A stretch of 64,000 nucleotides of DNA, taken from NCBI RefSeq assembly GCF_019468465.1, contig NZ_CP080519.1, positions 3,115,001-3,179,000 on the forward strand. Direction: 5' to 3'. This document shows, piece by piece, positions 1 through 8,435 of this stretch. How positions within the stretch are numbered: the first letter of the stretch is position 1; the number at the start of each line of letters is the position of its first letter. The position numbers and the translations under genes were made by a program. Below the pieces are notes generated by a model. That model saw only the letters and a program-made list of their open reading frames with translations. It was not told where the DNA came from and ran no database searches. Source of the DNA: Amycolatopsis sp. DSM 110486 (GTDB taxonomy: Bacteria > Actinomycetota > Actinomycetes > Mycobacteriales > Pseudonocardiaceae).

Positions 1-169
1 AATAGCCGGCGGCGAACAGCTGCTCGGGGTTGGTCTTGTCACCGCCCGGGCCGCCCATTTCCTTCGGCACTGCCAGCGACTCGTCGATGACCCCGTCGGA
101 CGAGGTCACCTCGCCGTTGCGGCCCGCGCCTCGCGCGGTCGCGGCCGCGGTGTAGATCGCGTCAGCCAT
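1..169 (-). CDS. ohr: Organic hydroperoxide resistance protein (Ohr/OsmC family), 3' part cut by window edge
   Basis: The 56 N-terminal residues are present and the gene runs off the left end of the window. The N terminus reads IYTAAATARGAGRNGEV and later PKEMGGPGG...TNPEQLFAAGY, the typical opening of Ohr proteins, which reduce organic hydroperoxides with a two-cysteine centre (the cysteines lie outside the window). The ATG at 169 is preceded by a strong GAGGAGG ribosome site. Family assignment is from the conserved N terminus only, so the catalytic residues cannot be checked. Confidence 0.85.
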   Translation of the reverse strand, partial: MADAIYTAAATARGAGRNGEVTSSDGVIDESLAVPKEMGGPGGDKTNPEQLFAAGY

Positions 170-224
170 TCTTTCGCCTACCTCCTCGTCGGGACGCCTC
201 GCTCAGCGTCTCATCGATAACAAC

Positions 225-242
225 GTTCCGCATCAGCGGAAC
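225..242. promoter_or_regulatory. Perfect 7-bp inverted repeat between ohr and the FMN reductase gene
   Basis: GTTCCGC-ATCA-GCGGAAC is a perfect hairpin/palindrome 56 bp upstream of the ohr start codon and 60 bp beyond the stop of the upstream minus-strand reductase gene. It could be an operator for ohr or a weak terminator of the reductase transcript; it does not resemble the AT-rich OhrR box known from other bacteria. No T-run follows on the minus strand. Confidence 0.4.
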
Positions 243-301
243 CTTGCCACCGCATGGCAGGCATCACGCCGGGGAATACCCGGCGTCCGGCCGATGAAAC
301 C

Positions 302-868
302 TCAGCGCGACAGGGTGAACTCGGCCACCTGGCGGCCGATCAGGCGCAGCGTGCGCACGCTCTTGTCGTCGGACGCGCCGCCGGACTCGTCGAACTTGGT
401 CTCGGCGGAGTTGATCGAACCACCCAGCGGGGTGGGCCAGCCGCGCAGCGCGTGCGTGATCGTGCGCAGCTGGTCGAGCGTGGTGACGGCGGCCTGCCAC
501 CCGAAGGCGACGGCGGCGAGGCCGACCGGGCGTCCTTCGAGGTAGGGGCGGGTGTCTTCGCGCAGGTCCTCGACGTAGTCCAGGGCGTTCTTGACCAGCC
601 CGGACAGCGCGCCGTGGTAGCCGGGCGAGACCACGATCAGGCCGTCGGCGCGGCGGATGCTCTCGATCAGCCGCCTCGCGCGGTCGTCGCGCTCGCCTGC
701 GGCGGTGTCGTAGAACGGCAGCACGAGCTCAGGCCCGGGGATCAGCTCGGTGTCGACCCCCAGCTCGGCCGCCGAGTCCAGCGCGATCCGCAGGGCGCGC
801 TCGGACTGCGAGCCGTCGCGCAGTGAACCGCCGATCCCGAGCACCCTGACCGCTTTGGCTGAAGTCAC
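302..868 (-). CDS. NADPH-dependent FMN reductase family protein
   Basis: A flavodoxin-fold protein of 188 residues. The N-terminal GIGGSLRDGSQSERAL segment is the FMN-phosphate binding loop of the NADPH-dependent FMN reductase family, and SPGYHGALSGLVKNALDY is the second hallmark of the fold (SPxYHGxxxGxxKNALDY). Family members reduce FMN or act as azo/quinone reductases. The GTG start at 868 gives the usual family length; no strong ribosome site is visible. It is divergent from the hydrolase at 990 and lies upstream of ohr on the same strand, a plausible redox-stress pairing. Confidence 0.85.
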   Translation of the reverse strand: MTSAKAVRVLGIGGSLRDGSQSERALRIALDSAAELGVDTELIPGPELVLPFYDTAAGERDDRARRLIESIRRADGLIVVSPGYHGALSGLVKNALDYVEDLREDTRPYLEGRPVGLAAVAFGWQAAVTTLDQLRTITHALRGWPTPLGGSINSAETKFDESGGASDDKSVRTLRLIGRQVAEFTLSR

Positions 869-989
869 GTCCCCGAGGCTAACCCCTCGACTTAAGTGGA
901 GGACCAGGATTTGGGACGGAGTTCTCGATCACAGCTGGACCCACTATCTACTGACAAGTAACGTCGGGGTCCACAGCCGAGGAGGAACG

Positions 990-2051
990 ATGGCGATCCC
1001 GCTCCAGGTCCGCACCCAGGCCGCCGCCGCGCAGCTGGTCTTCTGGCTGCCCCGGCCCGTCCGGCGGCTCATCGCCGGCCCGCCGCTGCGCCGCGACGGG
1101 CAGGAACTCGCCCTCGACGCGCAGCTCCTGCTGCGGTTGCAGCAGCTCACCGGCACCGCGCTCGTCGGCGAGACGGTCGAGGGCTCGCGGCTCGGGCTGG
1201 AGCTCGGCCGCCACCTGGTGAGCGGCAAGACGATCGAGCCCGTGGCCGTGCGCGACGTGGTGATCCCGTCCGGCGACGCGTCGCTCGACGCCACCCTCTA
1301 CACGCCCGCGGGGCTGCCCGAACCGTCCGGGCTGCTCGTGTTCTTCCACGGCGGAGGCTGGGTCGTCGGCTCGCGCGCCACGCACGACAACGCCGCGCGC
1401 TACCTCGCGAAGCACGCCGGCGTGCGCGTGCTGTCGGTGGAGTACCGGATGGCGCCGGAACACCCGTTCCCGACTCCGTTCGAAGACGCGCTGGCGGCGT
1501 TCGACTACGCCCACGCCAACGCGGCCGAGCTCGGCGCGGACGCCGACCGCATCGCCGTGGGCGGCGACAGCGCGGGCGGCAACCTCTCCGCCGCGTTGAC
1601 TCTGGCGGCGGTCCGGCGCGGCGGCCCGGCGCCGGCGTTCCAGCTGCTGATCTACCCCGCGGTGGACTTCACGACGCGCCGCCGCTCGCGCGAGATCTTC
1701 GGCGAGAAGTTGTTCCTCACCGACGAGTCGATGACCTGGTTCGAGGACCACTACGTCCCGGCCGGCACCGACAAGGCCGACCCGCGCCTGTCACCCCTCG
1801 TCGCGACCGACCACAGTGGACTGCCCCCGGCGTTCATCATGACCGCGGGCTTCGACCCGCTGCGCGACGAGGGCGAGGCGTACGCGGAGAAGCTGCGCGA
1901 CGCCGGAGTCTCGGTCGCGGTGAGCCGCCAGCCGGACCTGATCCACGGCTTCCTGAACTTCACCGGCGTCGGCTCCCGTTTCCGCGAGGCGACGGCCGAG
2001 CTGGCCGGCGCGCTGCGGCTGGGGTTGGCGCGGCAGCAGAAGGAGAAATAG
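990..2051 (+). CDS. Alpha/beta hydrolase, hormone-sensitive-lipase type esterase
   Basis: A protein of 353 residues. The sequence FFHGGGWVVGS carries the HGGG oxyanion-hole motif and GGDSAGGNLSAAL carries the GDSAGG nucleophile elbow (catalytic Ser) of the HSL (family IV) esterases. The late PDLIHGFLNF supplies the catalytic His and GFDPLRDEG the Asp region. The ATG at 990 is preceded by GGAGGAACG and removes an unrelated upstream extension. Substrate is unknown; family members hydrolyse short-chain esters. A perfect hairpin terminator follows directly. Confidence 0.9.
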   Translation: MAIPLQVRTQAAAAQLVFWLPRPVRRLIAGPPLRRDGQELALDAQLLLRLQQLTGTALVGETVEGSRLGLELGRHLVSGKTIEPVAVRDVVIPSGDASLDATLYTPAGLPEPSGLLVFFHGGGWVVGSRATHDNAARYLAKHAGVRVLSVEYRMAPEHPFPTPFEDALAAFDYAHANAAELGADADRIAVGGDSAGGNLSAALTLAAVRRGGPAPAFQLLIYPAVDFTTRRRSREIFGEKLFLTDESMTWFEDHYVPAGTDKADPRLSPLVATDHSGLPPAFIMTAGFDPLRDEGEAYAEKLRDAGVSVAVSRQPDLIHGFLNFTGVGSRFREATAELAGALRLGLARQQKEK

Positions 2052-2065
2052 CCCCGGAAACCACC

Positions 2066-2097
2066 GGAGCCTGGTGCGGCGAACCGCACCAGGCTCC
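2066..2097. terminator. Bidirectional hairpin terminator
   Basis: A perfect 14-bp stem GGAGCCTGGTGCGG / CCGCACCAGGCTCC closed by a CGAA tetraloop, between the convergent hydrolase (stop 2051) and the secreted-protein gene (stop 2125). There is no long T-run, as is usual in high-GC actinobacteria. Confidence 0.8.
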
Positions 2098-2124
2098 GAA
2101 AACCCCGTGTTCCGGGGGTGGTTG

Positions 2125-2649
2125 CTACGCGCCCGGGACGGGCAACGGCGGCACCGGCAGCGGAGGCACCGGCAGAGAGCCGAGCAGTCCGCCCAGGATG
2201 CCGGTGACGGCACCCAGCAGGGCCTTGAGCAGGTCGCTCACGATCTTCAGCGGACCTGGCAGGTCCGGGATCGGCGGGAGCGGCAGCGGCGGGAGCTGAC
2301 GCGGCGACGCCGACGGGTCGGACAGCAGGCGGCTGGACTCGTCCGCACGGCCCTTGGCCGCCGACGAGAGCTGCTGCGTCTCCGACTGGATCGTGTAGCG
2401 CTTGCCCGCGGCGAGGTCGCCGAGGACAGGGCTGAGCTTGTCCAGGTCGGCACGCGTCAGACCGACGTTGCCGGCGTACGCGGCCTTCGTCAGGTCGTCT
2501 CGCATCTGGAGCACCTGCGCGCCGACCGCTTCGGTGGACGACGAGCCCTTGCCACCCGCAGGGCTCGCCGAGGCCATCCCCGAGGTGCCGACGGCCAGCA
2601 GACTGCCGGCGGCTACCAAGGCGATGATCCGCCCAATCTTGCCTTTCAT
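2125..2649 (-). CDS. Secreted protein of unknown function with proline-rich C terminus
   Basis: A 174-residue protein. Residues 1-29 form a clear Sec signal peptide (MKGKIGR, a hydrophobic stretch, and cleavage near ASASPA). The mature part has an Ala-rich helical middle (about residues 40-110) and a C-terminal half with PPLPLPP, a short hydrophobic LLKALLGAVTGILGGLLG segment and a repeated LPVPPLPVPP tail. I do not recognise a domain. The ATG has a strong GGAGGTAAGGA ribosome site. The hydrophobic and Pro-rich tail suggests cell-envelope association; this is inference. Confidence 0.8.
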   Translation of the reverse strand: MKGKIGRIIALVAAGSLLAVGTSGMASASPAGGKGSSSTEAVGAQVLQMRDDLTKAAYAGNVGLTRADLDKLSPVLGDLAAGKRYTIQSETQQLSSAAKGRADESSRLLSDPSASPRQLPPLPLPPIPDLPGPLKIVSDLLKALLGAVTGILGGLLGSLPVPPLPVPPLPVPGA

Positions 2650-3090
2650 TCCTTACCTCCTGGCCTCTGGAGACCTGACGGGTAAATCGATACCCGCCGT
2701 GTCGACCCAGCACCAGCCGATCACCGGATAGGGACGTTTTCTAACCCTTACGTGCCGAATCCGTCTTTCGGGAACATGCCCGCAATTGATTAACGTGGAC
2801 GGCTTGCCCATCCCCCTGAAGATCATCATGACCGATCATGAATCAGACTCGGAGTAGCCGTCCGCCACGAATGGCCCTTCCGCTCACCCACACAGGTGTA
2901 TTGCGTGATCGTTTACCCTCATCACTCCGTCGGACCGCGTGTCTCCACTGCTCCGGTCGGGGTTCCCCCACGCACGCACCGCCACAGGTGGAGTAGCCGG
3001 GTCACGGCCAGATCTCCGGCGTGGAGACCAGCGGAAACAGCGCACGAATGCGCACTGAACCACGCGAACCGAGGTCAACACATGAATGCG
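2650..3090. other. Intergenic stretch without a convincing gene
   Basis: About 440 bp upstream of the secreted-protein gene. It is less GC-rich than its surroundings, contains two ATCATGA copies near 2826-2840, and has no open frame with a ribosome site or recognisable product. It presumably holds the promoter of the secreted-protein gene. Confidence 0.6.
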
Positions 3091-3116
3091 CAAAAACATT
3101 CGCGAATTGTTTCGCG
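3091..3116 (-). terminator. Intrinsic terminator downstream of the TetR gene
   Basis: Read on the minus strand: CGCGAA-ACAA-TTCGCG hairpin followed within four bases by a TTTTT run (plus-strand CAAAAAC at 3091-3097). It lies just past the TetR stop at 3140, in the expected place. Confidence 0.6.
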
Positions 3117-3139
3117 TCAAGAACAAGAGTTGCGCCGAT

Positions 3140-3733
3140 TCAGAGCGGCAGGCCTTCTTCGAGGTGCGTGAACGCGCGTTCCAGCAGCGCGACGAAATCG
3201 ACGCTCTGATCCGCCGCGGCCGCCAGCGCCGTGGAGAGGATGACGCCGACGACCGCGCCCGCCCAGTTGCGCACCTCGAAGTCGCCGCGGGCACGACCGG
3301 TCCGTTCGGCCGCCAGCTCGACGAGCATCGTGATGCCCGAGACGTAGTTGTCCATCACCTTCGCGCGCAGCTCCGGCACGGAGAACACGAGCAGCTGCCG
3401 GCGCCGCTCCTCGGCCCACACCTCGGGCGGCAGGCTGTCGTACACCTCGCGCAGCGTCGCGCGGACGACCCCGAGCAGCGTCAGGTCCTCGGGCTGCCGG
3501 CGGGCGGCCTCGACGAGCAGCGGGTCGATGCGGTCGTAGAGGACCGTCGCCTCCTTCGTCGGGAAGTAGCGGAAGAACGTGCTCGGCGAGATGTCCGCGG
3601 CCGCCGCGATCTGCTCGACGGTGGTCGTCGCGTAGCCCTGCTCCTGGAACAGCCGCAGCGCGTGCCGCTGGATCGCTTCGCGCGTGCGGGCCTTCTTGCG
3701 TTCGCGCAGGCCTGTCGGTTCAGCCGGGGTCAT
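3140..3733 (-). CDS. TetR/AcrR family transcriptional regulator
   Basis: A repressor of 197 residues. The N-terminal helix-turn-helix is clear: LRERKKARTREAIQRHALRL, then YATTTVEQIAAAADISPSTFFRYFPTKEA. The C-terminal ligand domain is unremarkable. I chose the ATG at 3733; a TTG 36 bp upstream would put the start codon inside the palindrome at 3761-3775. It is divergent from the MFS gene at 3825 with that palindrome between them, so it probably represses the transporter and itself. Confidence 0.9.
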   Translation of the reverse strand: MTPAEPTGLRERKKARTREAIQRHALRLFQEQGYATTTVEQIAAAADISPSTFFRYFPTKEATVLYDRIDPLLVEAARRQPEDLTLLGVVRATLREVYDSLPPEVWAEERRRQLLVFSVPELRAKVMDNYVSGITMLVELAAERTGRARGDFEVRNWAGAVVGVILSTALAAAADQSVDFVALLERAFTHLEEGLPL

Positions 3734-3760
3734 GCGGCGATTGTCGCGGTCGCTCTCGTT

Positions 3761-3775
3761 TGACAGCAACTGTCA
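3761..3775. promoter_or_regulatory. Probable TetR operator
   Basis: Perfect palindrome TGACAG-CAA-CTGTCA in the 91-bp gap between the divergent TetR (start 3733) and MFS (start 3825) genes. Position and symmetry fit autoregulation plus control of the exporter. Confidence 0.65.
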
Positions 3776-3824
3776 CGAAGATCGCCCCCAAACAAGTTGC
3801 ACGCGCGTACCAGGATTTGCTCTC

Positions 3825-5045
3825 ATGAGGTACGTGCCCTTCGAGCCGTACCGCCAGGTGTTGACCCTGTCCCGAGTCCGTCCGTCGATGGCGCTGATGT
3901 TCTTCGCGCGCCTGCCCATGACGATGACCGGCGTCACGCTCACCCTGTACGTGGTCACCAACCTGGGCCACGGCTACGGCGCGGCCGGCATCGTCGGCGC
4001 CGCCACCACGCTGGGCATGGCGCTGGGCGCGCCACTGCTCGGGCGCACGATCGACCGCTACGGCCTGCGTCCGGTGGTCGCCGTCTGCGGCGTCGCGTCC
4101 ACGGCCTTCTGGGTCGCGGCGCCCCACCTTTCCTACGCGGTGCTGGTGGCGTGCGCGCTGCCCGCCGGGTTCCTGTCCGTGCCCGCGGGCTCGCTGGCGC
4201 GCCAGATCCTGGCTGCGCTCGTGCCGGCCGAGCACCGGCGGGCGGCGTACTCGCTCGACACGATCCTGGTCGAGGCGTCGTTCATGATCGGCCCGGCGGC
4301 CGGCATCGCGGCGATCACGTCGCTGTCGGCCACATTCACGCTCAGCGGCATCGGCGTGCTCTTCGGCGGCACGGCGTTGCTCATCTTCCTGCTCAACCCG
4401 CCCATCCGGAACGAGGACGAGCTCGCCCCCGTCGGCTCCGTCCGGCCGCCGCTGCGGTCGTGGCTCACCGGCCGCCTGCTCGCGACGCTGCTGGTGGCCG
4501 CGGGCGCCCTGTTCTGCCTGGTCGGTACGGAGGTGGCGACGCTGGCGGCGCTGCGCTCCCACGGTGACGTCGGCTGGACCGGCCTGGTCATCGCGGTGAT
4601 GTGCGCGGCGTCGATGCTCGGCGGGATCGTGCACGGCGCCGTGAAGAAGTCGCTGCCGCAGGGGGTGCTGATGCTGCTGCTCGCGGCACTGGTGCTGCCG
4701 GTGGGGCTGGCGGACCAGCCGTGGTGGCTGCTGATGCTCGTGCTGATCCCCACGAACCTGCTCTGCGCGCCGACGCTGGCCGCCACCACGGAAACGGTGA
4801 GCGCCATCGCGCCCCCCGCCGTGCGCGGCGAGGCGATGGGGCTGCAGGACGCGTCGACGCGGCTCGGGCTGGCTGCGGGCAGCCCAGTGGTGGGCTTCGC
4901 GATCGACCACTCGAGCCCGGCGTGGGGCTTCGTCGCCGCGGGTGCCGGTGGTTTGGTCCTGGCCGCGGCGGGCCTGCTGTGGACGCACCGGCGCCGGTCA
5001 GCGACGGCGCCGGTGATGGCCGCGGCCGTGCAGGCGCGTCGCTGA
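3825..5045 (+). CDS. MFS transporter
   Basis: A 406-residue protein with about twelve hydrophobic segments. GAPLLGRTIDRYGLRPVV fits the loop 2-3 motif of the major facilitator superfamily and a second cytoplasmic motif RGEAMGLQDAS occurs in the C-terminal half. It is probably a drug or metabolite exporter, judged only from its divergent TetR partner. The ATG at 3825 has an AGGA about 9 bases upstream; the longer upstream frame has no ribosome site and would cross the operator. Confidence 0.88.
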   Translation: MRYVPFEPYRQVLTLSRVRPSMALMFFARLPMTMTGVTLTLYVVTNLGHGYGAAGIVGAATTLGMALGAPLLGRTIDRYGLRPVVAVCGVASTAFWVAAPHLSYAVLVACALPAGFLSVPAGSLARQILAALVPAEHRRAAYSLDTILVEASFMIGPAAGIAAITSLSATFTLSGIGVLFGGTALLIFLLNPPIRNEDELAPVGSVRPPLRSWLTGRLLATLLVAAGALFCLVGTEVATLAALRSHGDVGWTGLVIAVMCAASMLGGIVHGAVKKSLPQGVLMLLLAALVLPVGLADQPWWLLMLVLIPTNLLCAPTLAATTETVSAIAPPAVRGEAMGLQDASTRLGLAAGSPVVGFAIDHSSPAWGFVAAGAGGLVLAAAGLLWTHRRRSATAPVMAAAVQARR

Positions 5046-5060
5046 ACCAGCCGATAGAGC

Positions 5061-5438
5061 TCAGCTACACGCCTTGCGCAGTGCGTCGAGCTTCGCGACG
5101 TTCCGCTTGGCCCACGCGGCGACCACACCGGCGTCCTGGATGTGCTCCTTCTGCACCTCGACGTAGGAGTCCGCCATGCCGAGCAGCGCGTTCTTCACGT
5201 CCTGCTCCTGCACGTCGGCCGCCAGCGCGCGCAGGCGTTGTTCCTTGTCCTGCGCGCGGGCCTTCAGCTTGTCGGGGTCGACCAGCGGATTGAGGTCCGC
5301 CAGCCCCAGCGCCTGCGTGCACGCGCTGACCTTGTCGGCCGTCGAGTTGGCCGTGTCCACCGCCGAGTTGACCTGGTCGCACCCGGCCAGCAACGTTCCG
5401 GCGGCCGCCAGCGCGACCACCGCTCCCCACCTCGTCAT
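5061..5438 (-). CDS. Small lipoprotein of unknown function
   Basis: A protein of 125 residues that begins with a lipoprotein signal (MTRWGAVVALAAAGTLLAGC, lipobox LAGC, Cys about residue 20). The mature part is a charged, predicted helical domain rich in Lys/Glu/Ala ending in RKACS. I recognise no family. It lies 50 bp downstream of rtcB on the same strand, so the two may be co-transcribed, and converges on the MFS gene. Confidence 0.8.
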   Translation of the reverse strand: MTRWGAVVALAAAGTLLAGCDQVNSAVDTANSTADKVSACTQALGLADLNPLVDPDKLKARAQDKEQRLRALAADVQEQDVKNALLGMADSYVEVQKEHIQDAGVVAAWAKRNVAKLDALRKACS

Positions 5439-5488
5439 GGATCCAGCGTAGCGGGCTCGCGGGGCCAGAACCGGCCCCGCGAGCACCT

Positions 5489-6679
5489 TCACCCCTTCAC
5501 GCAGACGACCTGCTTGAGGTGCGCCACGACCTCCACGAGATCGGTCTGAGCCTCGATCACCGCGTCGATGTCCTTGTAGGCCGCCGGGATCTCGTCGACC
5601 ACGCCGGTGTCCTTGCGGCACTCGACGCCGTCGGTCTGGGCCGCGAGGTCGGCCGCGGTGAAGGTCTTGCGCGCCTTCGTCCGCGACATCCGCCGCCCCG
5701 CGCCGTGCGAAGCCGACTCGAACGACGCCGTGTTCCCGAGCCCGCGCACGATGTACGAGCCGGTGCCCATGCTGCCCGGGATGATCCCGAGGTCACCCGC
5801 GCCGGCCCGGATCGCGCCCTTGCGGGTCACGAGCAGGTCGACGCCGTCGTAGGTCTCCTCGGCGACGTAGTTGTGGTGGCAGCTGATCGCGTCGTCGAAC
5901 GTGGTCCCCGGGATCACCTCGGCGACGGCGAGCTTGACCAGCGCCACCATCGTGGCCCGGTTGCGCGCCGCGTAGTCCTGCGCCCAGAACAGGTCACGCC
6001 GGTAGGCCGCCATCTCGGGCGTGCCCGCGACGAACACGGCCAGGTCGCGGTCGGGCAGGTCCGCGTTGTGCGGCAGCTTGCGCGCCACGGCCATATGCCG
6101 CTCCGCGAGCTCCTTGCCGATGTTGCGCGAACCCGAGTGCAGCATCAGCCACACGCGGCCCTCGTCGGCGCCGCCCTGTTCGAGGCAGACCTCGATGAAG
6201 TGGTTCCCACCGCCGAGGCTTCCGACCTGGCGCGCCGCGCGGTCGTGCAGGCCCTGCACGCCCTCGTGGAGGTCGCCGAACGACTTCCAGAACGCGTCCC
6301 AGGCGCCCACGCCGTGGACCTTCGCGGGGTTCACGGGCGTCTTGTGCAGCCCGAACCCCACCGGCACGGCCGACTCGATCCGCCGCCGCAGCCGGCCGAG
6401 GTCGTCGGGCAGGTCCGCCGCGGTCAGCGACGTGCGCACCGCACTCATCCCGCACCCGATGTCGACGCCCACCGCCGCCGGCGACACCGCGTCACGCATG
6501 GCGATCACGCTGCCCACGGTGGCGCCCTTGCCGTAGTGGACGTCCGGCATCACCGCGACGCCGTGCACCCAAGGCAGATTGGCGACGTTGTGCAGCTGGC
6601 GCATGGCTTGTTCCTCGACCGACGTGGGGTCGGCCCACATCCGGATCGGGACGCGAGCACCGTCTACCGCCGTGTACAT
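5489..6679 (-). CDS. rtcB: RtcB-type RNA ligase
   Basis: The 396-residue product matches RtcB, which joins RNA 2',3'-cyclic phosphate (or 3'-phosphate) and 5'-OH ends using GTP and Mn2+. Visible signatures: GVDIGCGM with the metal-binding Cys, GGGNHFIEV, SGSRNIG and, about residue 322, SHGAGRRMSR whose His is the guanylylated residue in the family. The ATG at 6679 has AGGAAAGG upstream, and the length is that of the actinobacterial form. No rtcA or archease gene is next to it. Confidence 0.95.
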   Translation of the reverse strand: MYTAVDGARVPIRMWADPTSVEEQAMRQLHNVANLPWVHGVAVMPDVHYGKGATVGSVIAMRDAVSPAAVGVDIGCGMSAVRTSLTAADLPDDLGRLRRRIESAVPVGFGLHKTPVNPAKVHGVGAWDAFWKSFGDLHEGVQGLHDRAARQVGSLGGGNHFIEVCLEQGGADEGRVWLMLHSGSRNIGKELAERHMAVARKLPHNADLPDRDLAVFVAGTPEMAAYRRDLFWAQDYAARNRATMVALVKLAVAEVIPGTTFDDAISCHHNYVAEETYDGVDLLVTRKGAIRAGAGDLGIIPGSMGTGSYIVRGLGNTASFESASHGAGRRMSRTKARKTFTAADLAAQTDGVECRKDTGVVDEIPAAYKDIDAVIEAQTDLVEVVAHLKQVVCVKG

Positions 6680-6854
6680 GACTTTCCTTTCCTGGCTGGG
6701 ATTCTTCGAAGAGCATCCCCCGGGACGACGAGGTGGCGCCACGGGTTTTCGCCCTGGCGGATTCGTGGACGAAACGAAATCGTGGCTCCCGGCGATATCG
6801 GGCACGATGACCGGCCAGGCGACCGAAGCGCCCCATGGGAGGAACCGTCCGTCC

Positions 6855-8369
6855 ATGAAGACCTCTTTTCGAGCGCTGGCCGCCGTCGTCCTGCTGGCCG
6901 GGTTTCCGGTGCTGGTGCTCGCGCTCGTCGCCGGGATCGTCGTGGTGGAGGTGTTCGCGTTCCGCAACCGGCTTTCCCACGGGCTGGAGTTCGCCGTCTT
7001 CGCCGCGCCCGCGACATACGTGCTGTTGCGGGCGCTGTTCACCTTCGACCGCACAGGCGACGCCCCGGGTCTTCCGGTCACCGTGGAGGCGCAACCCGAG
7101 TTGTGGGCCCTGGTCCGCGAACTGGCCGAAGCCGTCGGGACCGCGCCGCCCGACGAGATCCGGATCATGAACCGGGCGAACGCGGCGGTGTTCGAGCGAA
7201 CGCGCTGGTTCGGGCTGCGCGTCACGGGGCGCACGCTCTTCATCGGTGCCCCGCTGTTCGCGGGCCTGCGTGTGGCCGAGCTGCGGGCCGTGCTCGGCCA
7301 CGAGTTCGCGCACTACAGCAACCGCGACACCCGGTTCGCCGGCGCGACCTACCGCGGCCGGGTGGCGATCCTACGGGTCCTGAGTGGACTCGACGGGGCA
7401 ATGCCCGATGTGACGCTGTTCGGCCTGCCACCGGACGCCGACGTCACGAGGGCCGACTTCATCCCCGACCGCGAGATCGACGAGGCCCGGCAGGCGCTCG
7501 TGACCGGTGGCTGGCAGCCGGCGGCGCAACTGCTCTCCGAGATCGGCACCGACTGGGACCGGCGCGTCACTCTCGTGCGCCACCTCGGTGAGGTCGTCGC
7601 GAACGACGAGATCGGGCTGGACCACTGGCAGAGCGAGCGGCCGGGCGACGCGGACGCCGCCGCCGTCAACGCCGAGAGTCTCGTGCAGCTGGCCTGGCAG
7701 GTCCGCAGCGGGCTGGGGGCCGAGCACGTGAGCCGCGAGCAGTTCCAGAAGTTCTTCGCCATCCTCGAGTCCGCCGTGCCCGCGGCGAGTGAGGCGGCGG
7801 TGCTGGCGCCCGAAGACCCCACGCCGTGGGTGACGATGCTGGCCGTCGCTCGCGGCCGGCAGTACGACAACGACGCGTTCCGCGAGGTGTGGGAGCAGCT
7901 GGTCGCCCGCGACCCGGTGAACCTGCCCGCGCACAGTTCCGCGCTGCAGTACTGGTGCGAGAAGTGGTTCGGGTCGCACGAGCTGATGTGGGCGTTCGCC
8001 GAGGAAGGCGCGGCGAAGCACCCGAAGCTGGCGGTTCTGCCGCTCGCCGCGGCGCACGAGGCGGAGTACCGCGGGGTCGAGGACGCGTGGCGGCACCCGC
8101 TGGTCGCGCCGGCCGTCGACCGGCTGCTGCCCTGGCTCGAAGGCGAGGGCCGCGACGCGCCGGGCACGGCGACGAGCCGGGCGTACGCCGCGCGGGCGCT
8201 GGTGGAGCTCGGGCGTGGCGAAGAGGCCGTGGAACAGTTCCGGCACCTCGGCGTGCACGCGGACGCCAATATGTGGGCGTACGGCAAGAAGGGACCGATC
8301 GTGGAGTTCCGGAAGATCCGGTACCTGGCCTGTCACCTCGCCGAAAAGGCGAAGTCCACAGTGGACTGA
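6855..8369 (+). CDS. M48-like membrane metalloprotease
   Basis: A 504-residue protein with two hydrophobic segments in the first 60 residues, then a zinc-metalloprotease core with GHEFAHYSNRDTR (HExxH, His149-Glu150-His153), as in M48 peptidases (HtpX/Ste24 type). The remaining roughly 300 residues contain Ala/Leu-rich helices that look TPR-like and end with a hairpin-rich region. The ATG follows GGGAGGAACC. A degenerate paralogue starts 66 bp downstream on the same strand. Function inferred: membrane protein quality control. Confidence 0.8.
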   Translation: MKTSFRALAAVVLLAGFPVLVLALVAGIVVVEVFAFRNRLSHGLEFAVFAAPATYVLLRALFTFDRTGDAPGLPVTVEAQPELWALVRELAEAVGTAPPDEIRIMNRANAAVFERTRWFGLRVTGRTLFIGAPLFAGLRVAELRAVLGHEFAHYSNRDTRFAGATYRGRVAILRVLSGLDGAMPDVTLFGLPPDADVTRADFIPDREIDEARQALVTGGWQPAAQLLSEIGTDWDRRVTLVRHLGEVVANDEIGLDHWQSERPGDADAAAVNAESLVQLAWQVRSGLGAEHVSREQFQKFFAILESAVPAASEAAVLAPEDPTPWVTMLAVARGRQYDNDAFREVWEQLVARDPVNLPAHSSALQYWCEKWFGSHELMWAFAEEGAAKHPKLAVLPLAAAHEAEYRGVEDAWRHPLVAPAVDRLLPWLEGEGRDAPGTATSRAYAARALVELGRGEEAVEQFRHLGVHADANMWAYGKKGPIVEFRKIRYLACHLAEKAKSTVD

Positions 8370-8435
8370 CGGAAACGTTGTCCCCGCCACGAGCGATATC
8401 CGACAGGACCGAGCTCGGCTGGGGAGGAGGTCCGG

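Noticed and set aside
2896..3171. Plus-strand open frame of 91 codons in the intergenic region before the TetR gene
   Set aside because: No ribosome site, poor codon pattern, no similarity recognised, and it overlaps the TetR terminator and 3' end.
3769..3769. TTG at 3769 as the TetR start codon
   Set aside because: It lies inside the operator palindrome and has no ribosome site; the ATG at 3733 gives a normal N terminus.
5519..7591. Long plus-strand open frame antisense to rtcB
   Set aside because: Typical antisense shadow in GC-rich DNA; arginine-rich, no domain, and the minus strand encodes RtcB with all motifs.
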